From Bacteroidetes bacterium B1(2017) (GTDB lineage Bacteria > Bacteroidota > Bacteroidia > UKL13-3), in NCBI GenBank assembly GCA_002256395.1, contig NKJG01000003.1, positions 62,001-126,000 of the forward strand: 64,000 nucleotides of DNA. Reading direction: 5' to 3'. The notes beneath the pieces were generated by a model. The model worked only from the letters and a program-made list of their open reading frames with translations, did no database searches and was not told where the DNA came from. Positions 10,600 to 20,226 of the stretch are shown here, piece after piece. Position numbers and translations under genes: made by a program. Position 1 is the stretch's first letter; each line of letters opens with the position of its first letter.

Positions 10600-11025
10600 T
10601 TACTTTTTCCAATAGCGTTTTCCATAACTGCAGAAAATTTCTTCACCTGCCTTTATTTTTTTGCTTGCAATTAAGCAAACTTGATTTTGTTCGTTTAAAG
10701 AAATTTTGGCGTTGTTTTTAAATTTGCTAGGTGAAAATCCTGCAGCATCATTTGCAAAACGAGCAAAGCATTTACTATTTATAGAGTCCAATATTTTTCC
10801 ATTTAATAAAGAAATAAAATATTGGTTTTTGCCAAGGTTTGCTCTTTTTTCTGCTTCTTTTGTGCTTAAAATTTCACCTCCATAGAGGCAAATAATTTCG
10901 TCTTTATAAAGTGTGATGGCTGTATGTAAACCCTTGCCAGCATTAGGTAAATTAGATGTTTCAATGAAAAGGTAATCCGATTCAGGGGCCTCAATTGTGT
11001 TTAATTCAGCTGGTGTTGATTTCAA
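10600..11025 (-). CDS. Stand-alone SET-domain protein
   Basis: 141 aa; SET-like order: GKGLHTAITLYKDEIICLYGGEI ... FARFANDAAG ... ASKKIKAGEEIFCSYGKRYW. Confidence 0.75.
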   Translation of the reverse strand: MKSTPAELNTIEAPESDYLFIETSNLPNAGKGLHTAITLYKDEIICLYGGEILSTKEAEKRANLGKNQYFISLLNGKILDSINSKCFARFANDAAGFSPSKFKNNAKISLNEQNQVCLIASKKIKAGEEIFCSYGKRYWKK

Positions 11026-11061
11026 GGGATTCTAGATTTTGGAATGGATACTTTGATTAGG

Positions 11062-11910
11062 TTACTGACCTTGTGTAACTTTAAAATTATCAAAGTATAT
11101 TTTTTCGTTCTTATTCGATTCGTATTCCTTGCCTTCGCCTCCCAAAAATACAGAAAATATTAGTTGGTCAATACTTAGTTTTTCTGTGTTTGTCCATTTT
11201 AAATTTGTTCTTGATGCATATAGAGTATCATTAATATACCCTTCAATTACTCCATCTGCTTTATTTTCTGAGTTTATTTTTAGATGGTGTTTAATGGTAT
11301 ACCATTTCCCTCTCTCAAAGGCAAAATAGGTGCCCTCTTTCTTAAAAAATAAGCTATCACCAAATTCGCCAGGTTGGTTTTGATGGTAGAGCCAAAAGCA
11401 TAATTTACCACCTTCCCAAAACATCATTCTAGCGCTCCATCCATCTTCTCCATTTGGTTTTTTGCCTCCTGTGTTGGCCATGCCGCCAGCAAGTCCGGGC
11501 AATTTACCCCCTTTTGCAAAATTAAAACTAGAGTCAAATTTTACATCGTACTCAAGGGTTAATTCGGTATAGGAGCGTTTAAATTTAGTTGACCATTGCA
11601 TGCCCGGAATTGGTCCTGCCGTGTGCGCAGGAATTACTACTTCAAGTTGTTTGTTGCTTTCGCCTGTAATGTTTGGCGTATGGCCTTTCATGCCTAAATA
11701 ATACCCAATACGATCTTTAATACCCCATAAAAATGTGGCTTCTTTCCATTCCCTTTTTATTTCGCTTATGGTGAGGTTGCCATTTTGCGCATCATTAAAA
11801 TTTTGTTCAAACACAAATACCGTTTTTGCGTTTTTTGTTTCTTCTGAGCCACACGAAATAACTAGTAGGGCCAGGCAAACAACAGAAAGTAGAGGGCGAA
11901 TTGGGTTCAT
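11062..11910 (-). CDS. Lipoprotein with polysaccharide lyase 14-like (jelly roll) domain
   Basis: Lipobox CLALLVISC; LEYDVKFDSSFNFAKGGKLPGLAGG...WSARMMFWEGGKLCFWLYHQNQ...YFDNFKV typical of PL14-like proteins. Confidence 0.7.
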   Translation of the reverse strand: MNPIRPLLSVVCLALLVISCGSEETKNAKTVFVFEQNFNDAQNGNLTISEIKREWKEATFLWGIKDRIGYYLGMKGHTPNITGESNKQLEVVIPAHTAGPIPGMQWSTKFKRSYTELTLEYDVKFDSSFNFAKGGKLPGLAGGMANTGGKKPNGEDGWSARMMFWEGGKLCFWLYHQNQPGEFGDSLFFKKEGTYFAFERGKWYTIKHHLKINSENKADGVIEGYINDTLYASRTNLKWTNTEKLSIDQLIFSVFLGGEGKEYESNKNEKIYFDNFKVTQGQ

Positions 11911-11913
11911 ATT

Positions 11914-12873
11914 TTAGTGAGATGGAGCATAAATTGATTGTTGCAGAAATAAATCATTATCATTTATAAATGCCATATTAAACTTAACAACTCCTGTTTG
12001 GTTCAGGTGGTGAAGGTCGTAAAAATCTAGACTATCTGATAAAATGCTAGTATGGATAGTGCTGAAATTATAATAAGGTCCTAAATGCAAATACAAAGTA
12101 TCCATTTCAACAGAATTTGAGTAGCTATTTTTTAGTTGCTTAGTGATAGGTGCTTGAACCAAAATAAAGGGAATGTTTTTTTGATTTAATAAAGATATGC
12201 TGCTTTTAAGCGCCTCCAATTGTTTTGGTCTTATTTTCCATTTTTGCTCCAAGGCAGAAGGCTTTTGTGTGTTATATTCTAAATTACGTTCAACATAGCC
12301 TCCAGAAATATAGGTGTCTTTGTCAATTTTTACTGCCTCTGTAAATGATTGATCGTTAAAGATTATTCTTCTCAGTGCCGAGTAAACAAGAGTATTGTAT
12401 GCTGTAAGATCATTTACCGCATGTGCATGTTGATAGGCATCTTCTAATTTTGGAGTATTTGAAATTATATCCACGGCAGATTCTACACCATCCATTTCTA
12501 ATCCTTCTGGGTAAACTTCTAAAATTACTAATTTGGGCTGAACTAATGGGAGATATTTTTGTAAGAGCAAATTACTTTGTAAAGGTGTTTGGTTGCTCGA
12601 TCCTAAATTAAATATTGTAAAACCAAATTGCTTAAAAATTCTTGGGTCGAAACCTTTATAGGCATGTGATGAACCAAGTATAAGAATATCACATTTTTTT
12701 AATGTTTCTATTTCTTTTAAGCGCGAATTCATAAATCCATAATAGCCTAATTTATACCGCATGTTTTTGTTGAAATAGTCGGGTAAAAATGTCCCCCAGG
12801 CCAATAATAGCAATACATATAGCAGAGAGCTAATGAGTATAAAAAGGGCGCTATTTTTAATAAATGCTTTCAC
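11914..12873 (-). CDS. SGNH/GDSL-like (DltD/AlgJ-type) membrane-anchored protein
   Basis: N-terminal TM, ILILGSSHAYKGFDPRIF nucleophile block and DFYDLHHLNQTG (DxxHLN) block; adjoins MBOAT gene. Confidence 0.75.
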   Translation of the reverse strand: MKAFIKNSALFILISSLLYVLLLLAWGTFLPDYFNKNMRYKLGYYGFMNSRLKEIETLKKCDILILGSSHAYKGFDPRIFKQFGFTIFNLGSSNQTPLQSNLLLQKYLPLVQPKLVILEVYPEGLEMDGVESAVDIISNTPKLEDAYQHAHAVNDLTAYNTLVYSALRRIIFNDQSFTEAVKIDKDTYISGGYVERNLEYNTQKPSALEQKWKIRPKQLEALKSSISLLNQKNIPFILVQAPITKQLKNSYSNSVEMDTLYLHLGPYYNFSTIHTSILSDSLDFYDLHHLNQTGVVKFNMAFINDNDLFLQQSIYAPSH

Positions 12874-14315
12874 TAAAATTGAAAATAGATGAAGGTGGAG
12901 GTTTCTGTTTTCATATACATTAGAATTAAAAAGACAAGAAAACCATACGCACTATATTTGAAAATGGGGGTTCTATTTTGAACTAGTTTTTCAATCGCAA
13001 AGTCATCTTTTTTGCCTATCCATTCAATTACGATAAAAAAAGAAATCAGCACTAAAAGTAATCCTGCCTGTCTATATTGTTCTATGCTAAACGGGTTTAC
13101 AAAAAGTGGATTATATACCATTGAATGGATATAGCCAAATGCTTCACTTAAGTTTTGAGCCCTAAAAAATATCCACGCAAATGAAACTAAAGTAAAGGTA
13201 AATCCTATTTGAAAAATATGCTTGATGCCAACACTTGGTTCAGGATTTTCTAAAATTGACTTTTTGCTATTAAAGAGATGTGGAATAAAATATAAAAAAT
13301 GCAAAAAGCCCCATACTAAAAAGGTAAAGTTTGCGCCATGCCAAAAGCCACTTACCATAAATACAAGAAAGGTGTTTCTAAGTGTTTGAAACCTGCTGCC
13401 TCGGCTGCCACCTAAAGGAATATACAGGTAGTCTCTAAACCAAGATGTAAGTGAGATATGCCACCTTTTCCAAAATTGTGAGATGTTTTTGGCAAAATAG
13501 GGGAAGGAGAAATTTCGTAATAATTCAATTCCAAATAATCTTCCTATGCCAATTGCCATATCTGTATAGCCCGAAAAATCGCCATAAATTTGGAAGCTAA
13601 AAAAGAATACTCCTAGGATTAAATTGGATGCAGGTAAAGTGGTATAATTATCAAAGGCATAGGTGGCAAATTGCGAACAATTATCGGCGATAACTAATTT
13701 TTTAAACAGACCCCATAAAATTTGTTTCATGCCTTTTAAGGCTTCGGAGTAGGTAAAGCTTCTAGCCGATTTTAGTTGAGGCAATAAGTGAGTAGCACGT
13801 TCAATAGGACCAGCTACAAGCAAAGGGAAAAAGCTTACAAATAAAGAATATTGAGAGAAGTTTTTAGTGGCTTGGACTCTGTTATAATAGCAATCAAGGA
13901 CGTACGAAATGCCATGAAAAGTATAAAAGGAAATTCCTACAGGCAGGATGATTTGCAACATATTTGGTGAGTAGCTAATATGTAATTGGTTCAGCAAAAG
14001 TGTTGCAGAATCAATAAAGAAATTTGCATATTTAAAGAAACCTAAAAGACCTAGGTTCAGCCCTAAACTTATGCCCAGCCAAATTTTTCGTTTGAAGGTG
14101 TTTTGGCTATTACTAATAATTATTCCACTGCCAAAATCAAGTAATGTAGATGCAATTAACAGTGCTGTAAACCGATAATCCCAACAAGAATAGAAATAAT
14201 AGGAGGCAAATGTTAGAAGGATATTTTGTGCTTTTACGTGTTTAGAAAACAAGCCCCAATGAAGCACAAAAACTATGAAAAGAAAGGCCGCAAATGGGAA
14301 GGTGTGAAACAGCAT
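12873..14315 (-). CDS. MBOAT family O-acyltransferase (AlgI-like)
   Basis: GFFKYANFF, LPVGISFYTFHGISYVLDCY, FPLLVAGPIER, FWKRWHISLTSWFRDYLYIPLGGSR, MVSGFWHGANFTFLVWG: canonical AlgI/MBOAT signatures. Confidence 0.92.
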   Translation of the reverse strand: MLFHTFPFAAFLFIVFVLHWGLFSKHVKAQNILLTFASYYFYSCWDYRFTALLIASTLLDFGSGIIISNSQNTFKRKIWLGISLGLNLGLLGFFKYANFFIDSATLLLNQLHISYSPNMLQIILPVGISFYTFHGISYVLDCYYNRVQATKNFSQYSLFVSFFPLLVAGPIERATHLLPQLKSARSFTYSEALKGMKQILWGLFKKLVIADNCSQFATYAFDNYTTLPASNLILGVFFFSFQIYGDFSGYTDMAIGIGRLFGIELLRNFSFPYFAKNISQFWKRWHISLTSWFRDYLYIPLGGSRGSRFQTLRNTFLVFMVSGFWHGANFTFLVWGFLHFLYFIPHLFNSKKSILENPEPSVGIKHIFQIGFTFTLVSFAWIFFRAQNLSEAFGYIHSMVYNPLFVNPFSIEQYRQAGLLLVLISFFIVIEWIGKKDDFAIEKLVQNRTPIFKYSAYGFLVFLILMYMKTETSTFIYFQF

Positions 14316-14320
14316 TCAAC

Positions 14321-15202
14321 TTATTTTTCTAATACCTGCATAAATACTCTAAAGCCAACCAAAGGACAAGGAATATACGAAGGGTAAAATTCATTAGGAG
14401 CATCTATTCTTAACCAATCTGTTTTAGAGCGGTAATTCCCACCTGCGCAGGATCCTTTTTCGTTAATCATTTCACTTACGTTTCCTGCCACATGGTATAA
14501 TCCAAGTGTGTTTTGTTTGGCTTTTTTATAGTTAACGGCTTGCGTGTAAAAGGGCTTTTTATAGGGGTGGCATTCTGTGTGCACCTCAATTGAATCAAGA
14601 GTTTTAATGCGGGTTCCATCATTGCTATAGAGGCTATCCACCCAAATTTTTTCGATATAATCTTTAGGGCAATAATTTACCACAACACCGCTTGGAATTT
14701 TATCAATTCTACTTCCCCAAGGGAAAAGATTTTCCATATTTCCGGCTGCTGCAGCTTGCTGCCATTCTGTTGGAGAAGGGATTTTAAATAACACTTTTTT
14801 AAATTCTCTTTTTGGATTGCTATTATATTGTTGCGTGAGCCAAGTGCAGTAAAAATTTGCTTGTTCATAGCTAATATTAACCAAGGGGTAATTGTAATAC
14901 GCAGGATACCTAAAATAGTAGTTTACATAGGGTTCATTGTTTAAACCAGGTCCGCGCCATTTTGCCGTATCTGGCAATAGTCCTTGGTACATGGCAGGGT
15001 TGAACCTATATTTTACTGCATTTAAAAAGATCAGGTAATCAATATTTGCGGTTTCGTATTTGCAGGCATAAATGGTTTCATTTACCTGAACAAAATTTTT
15101 GTGGAAGTTTTTAAAATAATGAAATCCCTTTTGCGGCTTTTGAGCAAAACTTATAGAAAGCGAAAGAAATATTGAAAGACAAAATACAAGAATGGGTTTC
15201 AT
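14321..15202 (-). CDS. SUMF1/FGE-like (GldK-like) domain secreted protein
   Basis: VNISYEQANFYCTWL, KIPSPTEWQQAAAAGN, NTLGLYHVAGNVSEMI, CAGGNYRS, PLVGFRVF: FGE-sulfatase family motifs; signal peptide. Confidence 0.8.
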   Translation of the reverse strand: MKPILVFCLSIFLSLSISFAQKPQKGFHYFKNFHKNFVQVNETIYACKYETANIDYLIFLNAVKYRFNPAMYQGLLPDTAKWRGPGLNNEPYVNYYFRYPAYYNYPLVNISYEQANFYCTWLTQQYNSNPKREFKKVLFKIPSPTEWQQAAAAGNMENLFPWGSRIDKIPSGVVVNYCPKDYIEKIWVDSLYSNDGTRIKTLDSIEVHTECHPYKKPFYTQAVNYKKAKQNTLGLYHVAGNVSEMINEKGSCAGGNYRSKTDWLRIDAPNEFYPSYIPCPLVGFRVFMQVLEK

Positions 15203-15208
15203 TATGCC

Positions 15209-15261
15209 GCAATTTTTGCCACAAGATACTTTCTTGGCTGCTATGAAGCAAGCAAAAATTG
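15209..15261. promoter_or_regulatory. Inverted repeat in divergent intergenic region
   Basis: CAATTTTTGC (15210-15219) and GCAAAAATTG (15252-15261), exact 10-bp inverted copies. Confidence 0.4.
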
Positions 15262-15373
15262 GAGCATGGGGTTTCTAAGAACCTTTGTGAGTGCTAGGTC
15301 TGGAATATTAATTTTATATTTGCTAATGATAAAATGACAAAATATTTTTTGTAAAAACGTACCTTTGCTGCCA

Positions 15374-15778
15374 ATGAAACACGGGTTTATTAAAAAGTGG
15401 AGCTTTTTATTTTTAGGGACATTGTTCCTATTAAGCTCACTTATGCCCGGTTTTACAGAGCAATTAAACAAACTGCCTTCATTGGTTAATCATTACCGCC
15501 ACCATGTGTTAGAGCATGATACGGCTAGTTTTGCAGAATTTATTGAATTACATTATGGCGATGGTTCGGTACATAAAACCGAAGAGAATCATCAAGATTT
15601 ACCCTTATACCAAGTTAGTAGTACCATTTTATTGGTAATTGTTCAGGAGTTTCCGTCTTATAATGTGGAGGCTCCCACAGCTGCGTTTATAGAGCATGCC
15701 GTTTTTAGGCATAAGTTATATGCTTTTAATTCTCCTAAAGGCATATTTCAACCCCCGCGATGGGTATACTATAGCTAA
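15374..15778 (+). CDS. Hypothetical protein preceding metal-efflux operon
   Basis: ORF track gives TTG at 15365; ATG at 15374 (MKHGFIKKWSFLFLGTLFLLSS) is a better start with signal-like N-terminus. Confidence 0.6.
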   Translation: MKHGFIKKWSFLFLGTLFLLSSLMPGFTEQLNKLPSLVNHYRHHVLEHDTASFAEFIELHYGDGSVHKTEENHQDLPLYQVSSTILLVIVQEFPSYNVEAPTAAFIEHAVFRHKLYAFNSPKGIFQPPRWVYYS

Positions 15779-15886
15779 GACCAATTTTTATTTTTTCTGA
15801 AATGCTTTAGAGCCCATTTTTGCGCTTTAAAGTCGTGGGGCTTAGTGTTTCCATTTATTTTATCTATTCAATTATTAGTCTAAAAG

Positions 15887-18800
15887 ATGTTAAACAAAAT
15901 TATTGGATTTTCTGTCCATAATAAATTAATTATAGCGCTCTTTACCTTGTTTTTATTGGTATATGGAGCGTTTCAACTTACAAAATTGCCCATTGATGCA
16001 GTTCCAGATATTACCAATAATCAGGTTCAGGTAATAACTATTTCGCCATCCTTGGGAGCGCCAGATGTAGAGCGTTTAATTACGTTTCCTTTGGAGCAAG
16101 CCTTGAGTAATATTCCGGGCAAAATAGAAATTAGAAGTTTTTCTCGATTTGGATTGTCGCTTGTTACCATTGTGTTTGATGATAAAACAGATGTGTATTG
16201 GGCCAGACAGCAAGTGAGTGAGCGTTTGCAAGGAGTAAAAGACCAAATTCCTGCAGGTGTGGGTGCCCCAGAATTGGGGCCTGTTACAACAGGTTTGGGC
16301 GAAATTTATCAATATGTGGTTAGGCCAAAACCTGGTTTCGAAAACAAGTATAATGCTCAAGAATTGCGAACCATTCAAGATTGGATGGTACGCAGGCAAT
16401 TGCTTGGAGTAAAGGGTGTGGCCGACGTAAGTAGTTTTGGAGGTTATTTAAAACAATATGAGGTAGAATTAAATCCAAATAGGCTGCAGGCTCAAGGCTT
16501 AAGTATCCAAGATGTGTTTTCGGCCTTAAATAATAATAACCAAAATGAAGGTGGTGCCTATATAGAAAAAGGTCCGCAAGTATTGTTTATTAGAAGTGAA
16601 GGCTTAATAAAATCAAGTGCCGATATTGAGCAGGTTGTTGTTAAGGTTTTACCTAATGGTTCACCTGTTTTTGTGAAAGATATTGGTGAGGTTCACATTG
16701 GGCATGCCACACGCTATGGCGCTATGGTTTATAACGATAAGCAAGAGGTTGCAGGAGCTGTGGTAATGATGCTTAAAGGTGCCAATAGCAACGAGGTAAT
16801 TAAGGCGGTGAAGGAACGTATTGCCAAAATTCAAGAAACACTTCCAGAAGGAGTATTAATTGACGCCTTTTTGGATCGAACCAAAATGGTAAATAATGCT
16901 ATTGGAACAGTTGAAACCAATTTAATGGAAGGTGCCTTAATTGTGATTTTTATTTTGGTGTTGTTCCTTGGTAATATTAGAGCAGGCTTGCTTGTTGCTT
17001 CGGTTATTCCTCTCTCTATGTTGTTTGCCGTAATTATGATGAATGCCTTTGGTGTGAGCGGAAACTTAATGAGTTTGGGAGCCTTAGATTTTGGATTAAT
17101 TGTAGATGGCGCGGTAATTATTGTGGAGGCCGTAATGCATGCCATAACGCATAGCCGGCGTTTCTCTAAAATTGTCGATCTCTCGCAAAAGAAAATGGAT
17201 ACAGAGGTAAAACATGCAGCTGGAAAAATGATGAATAGCGCAGTGTTTGGGCAATTAGTTATTTTAATTGTTTACCTACCAATTTTTAGTTTAGAAGGTA
17301 TAGAAGGAAAGATGTTTAAACCAATGGCTCAAACAGTGGCCTTTGCCTTGTTGGGAGCCTTTATTTTATCACTTACCTATATTCCAATGATGAGTGCCAT
17401 TTTGCTCAAGAATATTTCGCATACACCCAATTTTGCCGATAGATGGATGGTTAAAATTGAGTCGTTTTACAGGTATTATTTAGTTAAAATATTGGCCCGA
17501 CCAAAAGCGGTAATTACCACTGTAATTGTGTTATTTATTTCGTCGCTTATTGTTATGACCCAATTGGGTGGCGAGTTTATACCATCCTTGGAGGAAGGAG
17601 ATTTTGCTGTAGAAACGAGGGTTTTGACAGGGAGTAATTTAAATGTAAGTATTGATGTGGCTAAAAAGGCTGCACATATTTTAAAATCAACTTATCCAGA
17701 AGTAGAAGAGGTAGTTTGTAAAATTGGTAGTGGCGAAATACCTACCGATCCAATGCCCATGGAAGCGCAGGATTTGATGGTTATTTTAAAGGATAAGAAA
17801 GAATGGACAAGTGCTAAAACATTTCCTGAGTTAGCCGAAAAAATGAGCAAATCATTAGAGGCCATTCCGGGTGCAACGTTTGGTTTTCAATACCCGGTTC
17901 AAATGCGTTTTAATGAATTGATGACGGGTGCAAGGCAAGATGTTGTATGTAAGATTTTTGGGGAGGATTTGGATACGCTTGCCTTATATGCTGAAAAAAT
18001 GGGAAAAATAGCTCAAACAATTGAGGGGGCTAGAGATGTATATATTGAGCCTGTAAATGGAATGCCTCAAATTGTAATTGAGCTGAACCGAGCCTTGTTG
18101 GCCCAGTATAAATTAAATGTATCGGATGTAAATCAAATGATTCATGCTGCCTTTGCTGGTAAAACAACAGGAATGGTTTATGAAGGCGAGCGCAGGTTTA
18201 AGTTGGTGGTTCGGTTGGCAAAAGAGCAACGTACCCAATTAGATGATATTAGAAATTTACTAATACCTGTGCCAAGTGGAATGCAAGTTCCATTGTATCA
18301 ATTAGCGTCTATAAACATTATTGATGGCCCAAATCAAATTCAAAGAGAAGATGCAAAACGACGTATTGTAATGGGCTTTAATGTGCGTGGTAGAGATGTT
18401 CAAAGCATTGTAAAAGATTTGCAGGCTAAGATGAAGGCGGATGTTAAATTGCCTCCAGGTTATTATGTAACGTATGGAGGTGCTTTTGAAAATTTAGAGG
18501 CCGCTAAATCAAGGTTGGCGATTGCAGTTCCAGTTTCACTTTTATTAATTTTGTTGCTCTTGTATTTTGCCTTTAACTCCATGAAACAAGGCTTGTTAAT
18601 TTATTCGGCCATTCCTCTTTCCGCTATTGGTGGAATTTTTGCTCTGGCTTCAAGAGGCTTGCCTTTTAGTATTTCTGCGGGTGTTGGGTTTATTGCATTA
18701 TTTGGTGTGGCGGTATTAAATGGTATTGTATTAATTGCCGAGTTTAATAGACAACGAACCGAAGGTTTAACCGATTTAAAAGAAATAGTATTGGCAGGAA

Positions 18801-20215
18801 CCAAATTACGTTTAAGGCCCGTTTTAATGACAGCCTGTGTGGCATCTTTAGGTTTTATGCCTATGGCTTTATCTAATGGTGCGGGTGCAGAAGTACAAAG
18901 ACCCTTAGCAACAGTAGTTATTGGTGGTTTATTGCTGGCAACTTTCTTAACCTTATTTGTTTTGCCTGTTTTATACATGTTGTTTGAACGCAAGCCAAAA
19001 GTGAAGTATCCAAAAGCTGCAGTATTCATTCCATTATTATTTGTGTTGCATGCAAGTGCTCAAACACCTATTCAATTAAGTGCTTCAATAGATACAGCTT
19101 TTGCGCATAACAAAGGCTTAAGTGCCCAAGAGTATAAAACAAAAGCTGCGCAAAAATTAAAGGGAAGTGCTTGGAATTTGCCCAATACAATGGCTCAATA
19201 TGAGAAAGGCCAAATTAACTCAAACTACTCAGATGATAGGTTTGTGGTTAGTCAGAGTTTAGCCTTTCCAACGGTTTACCTGAACCAAAAGAAAGTATTG
19301 AAAGCAGAATATGAATTGGCTCAACAAGAATTAGGTGCCCAGAAATTAGATTTGGGTGCAGAGGTTTCGAGGCAATATTATTCTTACTTGTTTTTAGACG
19401 AAAAGGAAAGGATTTTGTTGAGTTATGATACAGCTATTGTTGAGCAATTAAAATTTTCGAGATTGCGCATGAGGGCAGGCGAAAGTAATATTATTGAGAA
19501 TGCCTCAGCAGAGCAACAGCGGGCCGAATCGATGAAACTTTTGCAGCAAACAAGTTTAGAAAAGCAGGCATGTTTAATTAGGTTTCAATTACTTTTAGGG
19601 ACAGATAATTTGTTTCTCCCAAAAGATTCTATTATTCGTATTCCACTTCAACTAAAAGATACAGTTAATTTAGGATCGAGCCCATACTTAATGCGTTTAC
19701 AAAAGCAAAAAGATATAAGTCTTGGTAAGCTTAAAACAGAGCGTTCAAAATATTTTCCTGAGTTTCAATTTGGCTATCAAAATATGTCTATTACAGGCAC
19801 TGGAGCCGATAATATTTTTTATCCTCGTTCGCAACGTTTTCAAGCCATTCAATTGGGCGTAGGAGTGCCTTTGTTTTTTGGGTCAACCCAAAGTAAATCT
19901 AAGGCATTAAGTTACGAGCTAAAGGCACGTGAACTAGAGTATCAATACACAAAAAGTATGATGAGTGAGCAGGTGCAAAACTTGCAACGACAATTATTGG
20001 CATTAGACAAACTCTGTGTGTATTATGAAACGGTAGCCTTGCCACAAGCTAAAAAGGCTAGAGAAGCAGCCTGGAGTCAATTTAAGCAAGGAAGTTTGAA
20101 CTTTATGGAATGGAATATATTAAATACTCAAACTTTGCAAACCAATACCAATTATTTAGAAACCGTACAGCAGTTTAATCAGCTGATGATACATTATAAA
20201 ACCTTTCAACCTTAA
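15887..20215 (+). CDS. czcA: CusA/CzcA-family heavy-metal RND transporter fused to a C-terminal TolC/CzcC-like outer-membrane factor
   Basis: 1442 aa: RND motifs (DAVPDITNNQVQV, DFGLIVDGAVIIVE, GGEFIPSLEEGDFA) followed after about residue 1040 by AVFIPLLFVLHASAQ and coiled TolC-like repeats. Confidence 0.92.
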   Translation: MLNKIIGFSVHNKLIIALFTLFLLVYGAFQLTKLPIDAVPDITNNQVQVITISPSLGAPDVERLITFPLEQALSNIPGKIEIRSFSRFGLSLVTIVFDDKTDVYWARQQVSERLQGVKDQIPAGVGAPELGPVTTGLGEIYQYVVRPKPGFENKYNAQELRTIQDWMVRRQLLGVKGVADVSSFGGYLKQYEVELNPNRLQAQGLSIQDVFSALNNNNQNEGGAYIEKGPQVLFIRSEGLIKSSADIEQVVVKVLPNGSPVFVKDIGEVHIGHATRYGAMVYNDKQEVAGAVVMMLKGANSNEVIKAVKERIAKIQETLPEGVLIDAFLDRTKMVNNAIGTVETNLMEGALIVIFILVLFLGNIRAGLLVASVIPLSMLFAVIMMNAFGVSGNLMSLGALDFGLIVDGAVIIVEAVMHAITHSRRFSKIVDLSQKKMDTEVKHAAGKMMNSAVFGQLVILIVYLPIFSLEGIEGKMFKPMAQTVAFALLGAFILSLTYIPMMSAILLKNISHTPNFADRWMVKIESFYRYYLVKILARPKAVITTVIVLFISSLIVMTQLGGEFIPSLEEGDFAVETRVLTGSNLNVSIDVAKKAAHILKSTYPEVEEVVCKIGSGEIPTDPMPMEAQDLMVILKDKKEWTSAKTFPELAEKMSKSLEAIPGATFGFQYPVQMRFNELMTGARQDVVCKIFGEDLDTLALYAEKMGKIAQTIEGARDVYIEPVNGMPQIVIELNRALLAQYKLNVSDVNQMIHAAFAGKTTGMVYEGERRFKLVVRLAKEQRTQLDDIRNLLIPVPSGMQVPLYQLASINIIDGPNQIQREDAKRRIVMGFNVRGRDVQSIVKDLQAKMKADVKLPPGYYVTYGGAFENLEAAKSRLAIAVPVSLLLILLLLYFAFNSMKQGLLIYSAIPLSAIGGIFALASRGLPFSISAGVGFIALFGVAVLNGIVLIAEFNRQRTEGLTDLKEIVLAGTKLRLRPVLMTACVASLGFMPMALSNGAGAEVQRPLATVVIGGLLLATFLTLFVLPVLYMLFERKPKVKYPKAAVFIPLLFVLHASAQTPIQLSASIDTAFAHNKGLSAQEYKTKAAQKLKGSAWNLPNTMAQYEKGQINSNYSDDRFVVSQSLAFPTVYLNQKKVLKAEYELAQQELGAQKLDLGAEVSRQYYSYLFLDEKERILLSYDTAIVEQLKFSRLRMRAGESNIIENASAEQQRAESMKLLQQTSLEKQACLIRFQLLLGTDNLFLPKDSIIRIPLQLKDTVNLGSSPYLMRLQKQKDISLGKLKTERSKYFPEFQFGYQNMSITGTGADNIFYPRSQRFQAIQLGVGVPLFFGSTQSKSKALSYELKARELEYQYTKSMMSEQVQNLQRQLLALDKLCVYYETVALPQAKKAREAAWSQFKQGSLNFMEWNILNTQTLQTNTNYLETVQQFNQLMIHYKTFQP

Positions 20216-20226
20216 AAAGAAATCAG

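Noticed and set aside
14321-15202. Possible true formylglycine-generating enzyme
   Set aside because: SUMF1 fold motifs are present but the catalytic Cys pair is not evident and no sulfatase gene is nearby, so only a SUMF1-like call is made.
15241-15471. 76-aa minus ORF spanning the divergent intergenic region
   Set aside because: Overlaps the start of the plus-strand gene and the inverted repeat; no signal or domain features.
16264-16279. GCCCCAGAATTGGGGC hairpin in czcA
   Set aside because: Strong short palindrome but no T tract and located mid-gene; explained by Ala-Pro-Glu-Leu-Gly-Pro codons.
16076-17145. Minus-strand ORFs 16076-16399 and 16831-17145
   Set aside because: Antisense shadows of czcA; no recognisable protein features.
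18601-19029. 142-aa minus-strand ORF opposite the CzcA C-terminal half
   Set aside because: Antisense to a strongly conserved RND coding region; composition is the mirror of TM codons, no domain or start context.
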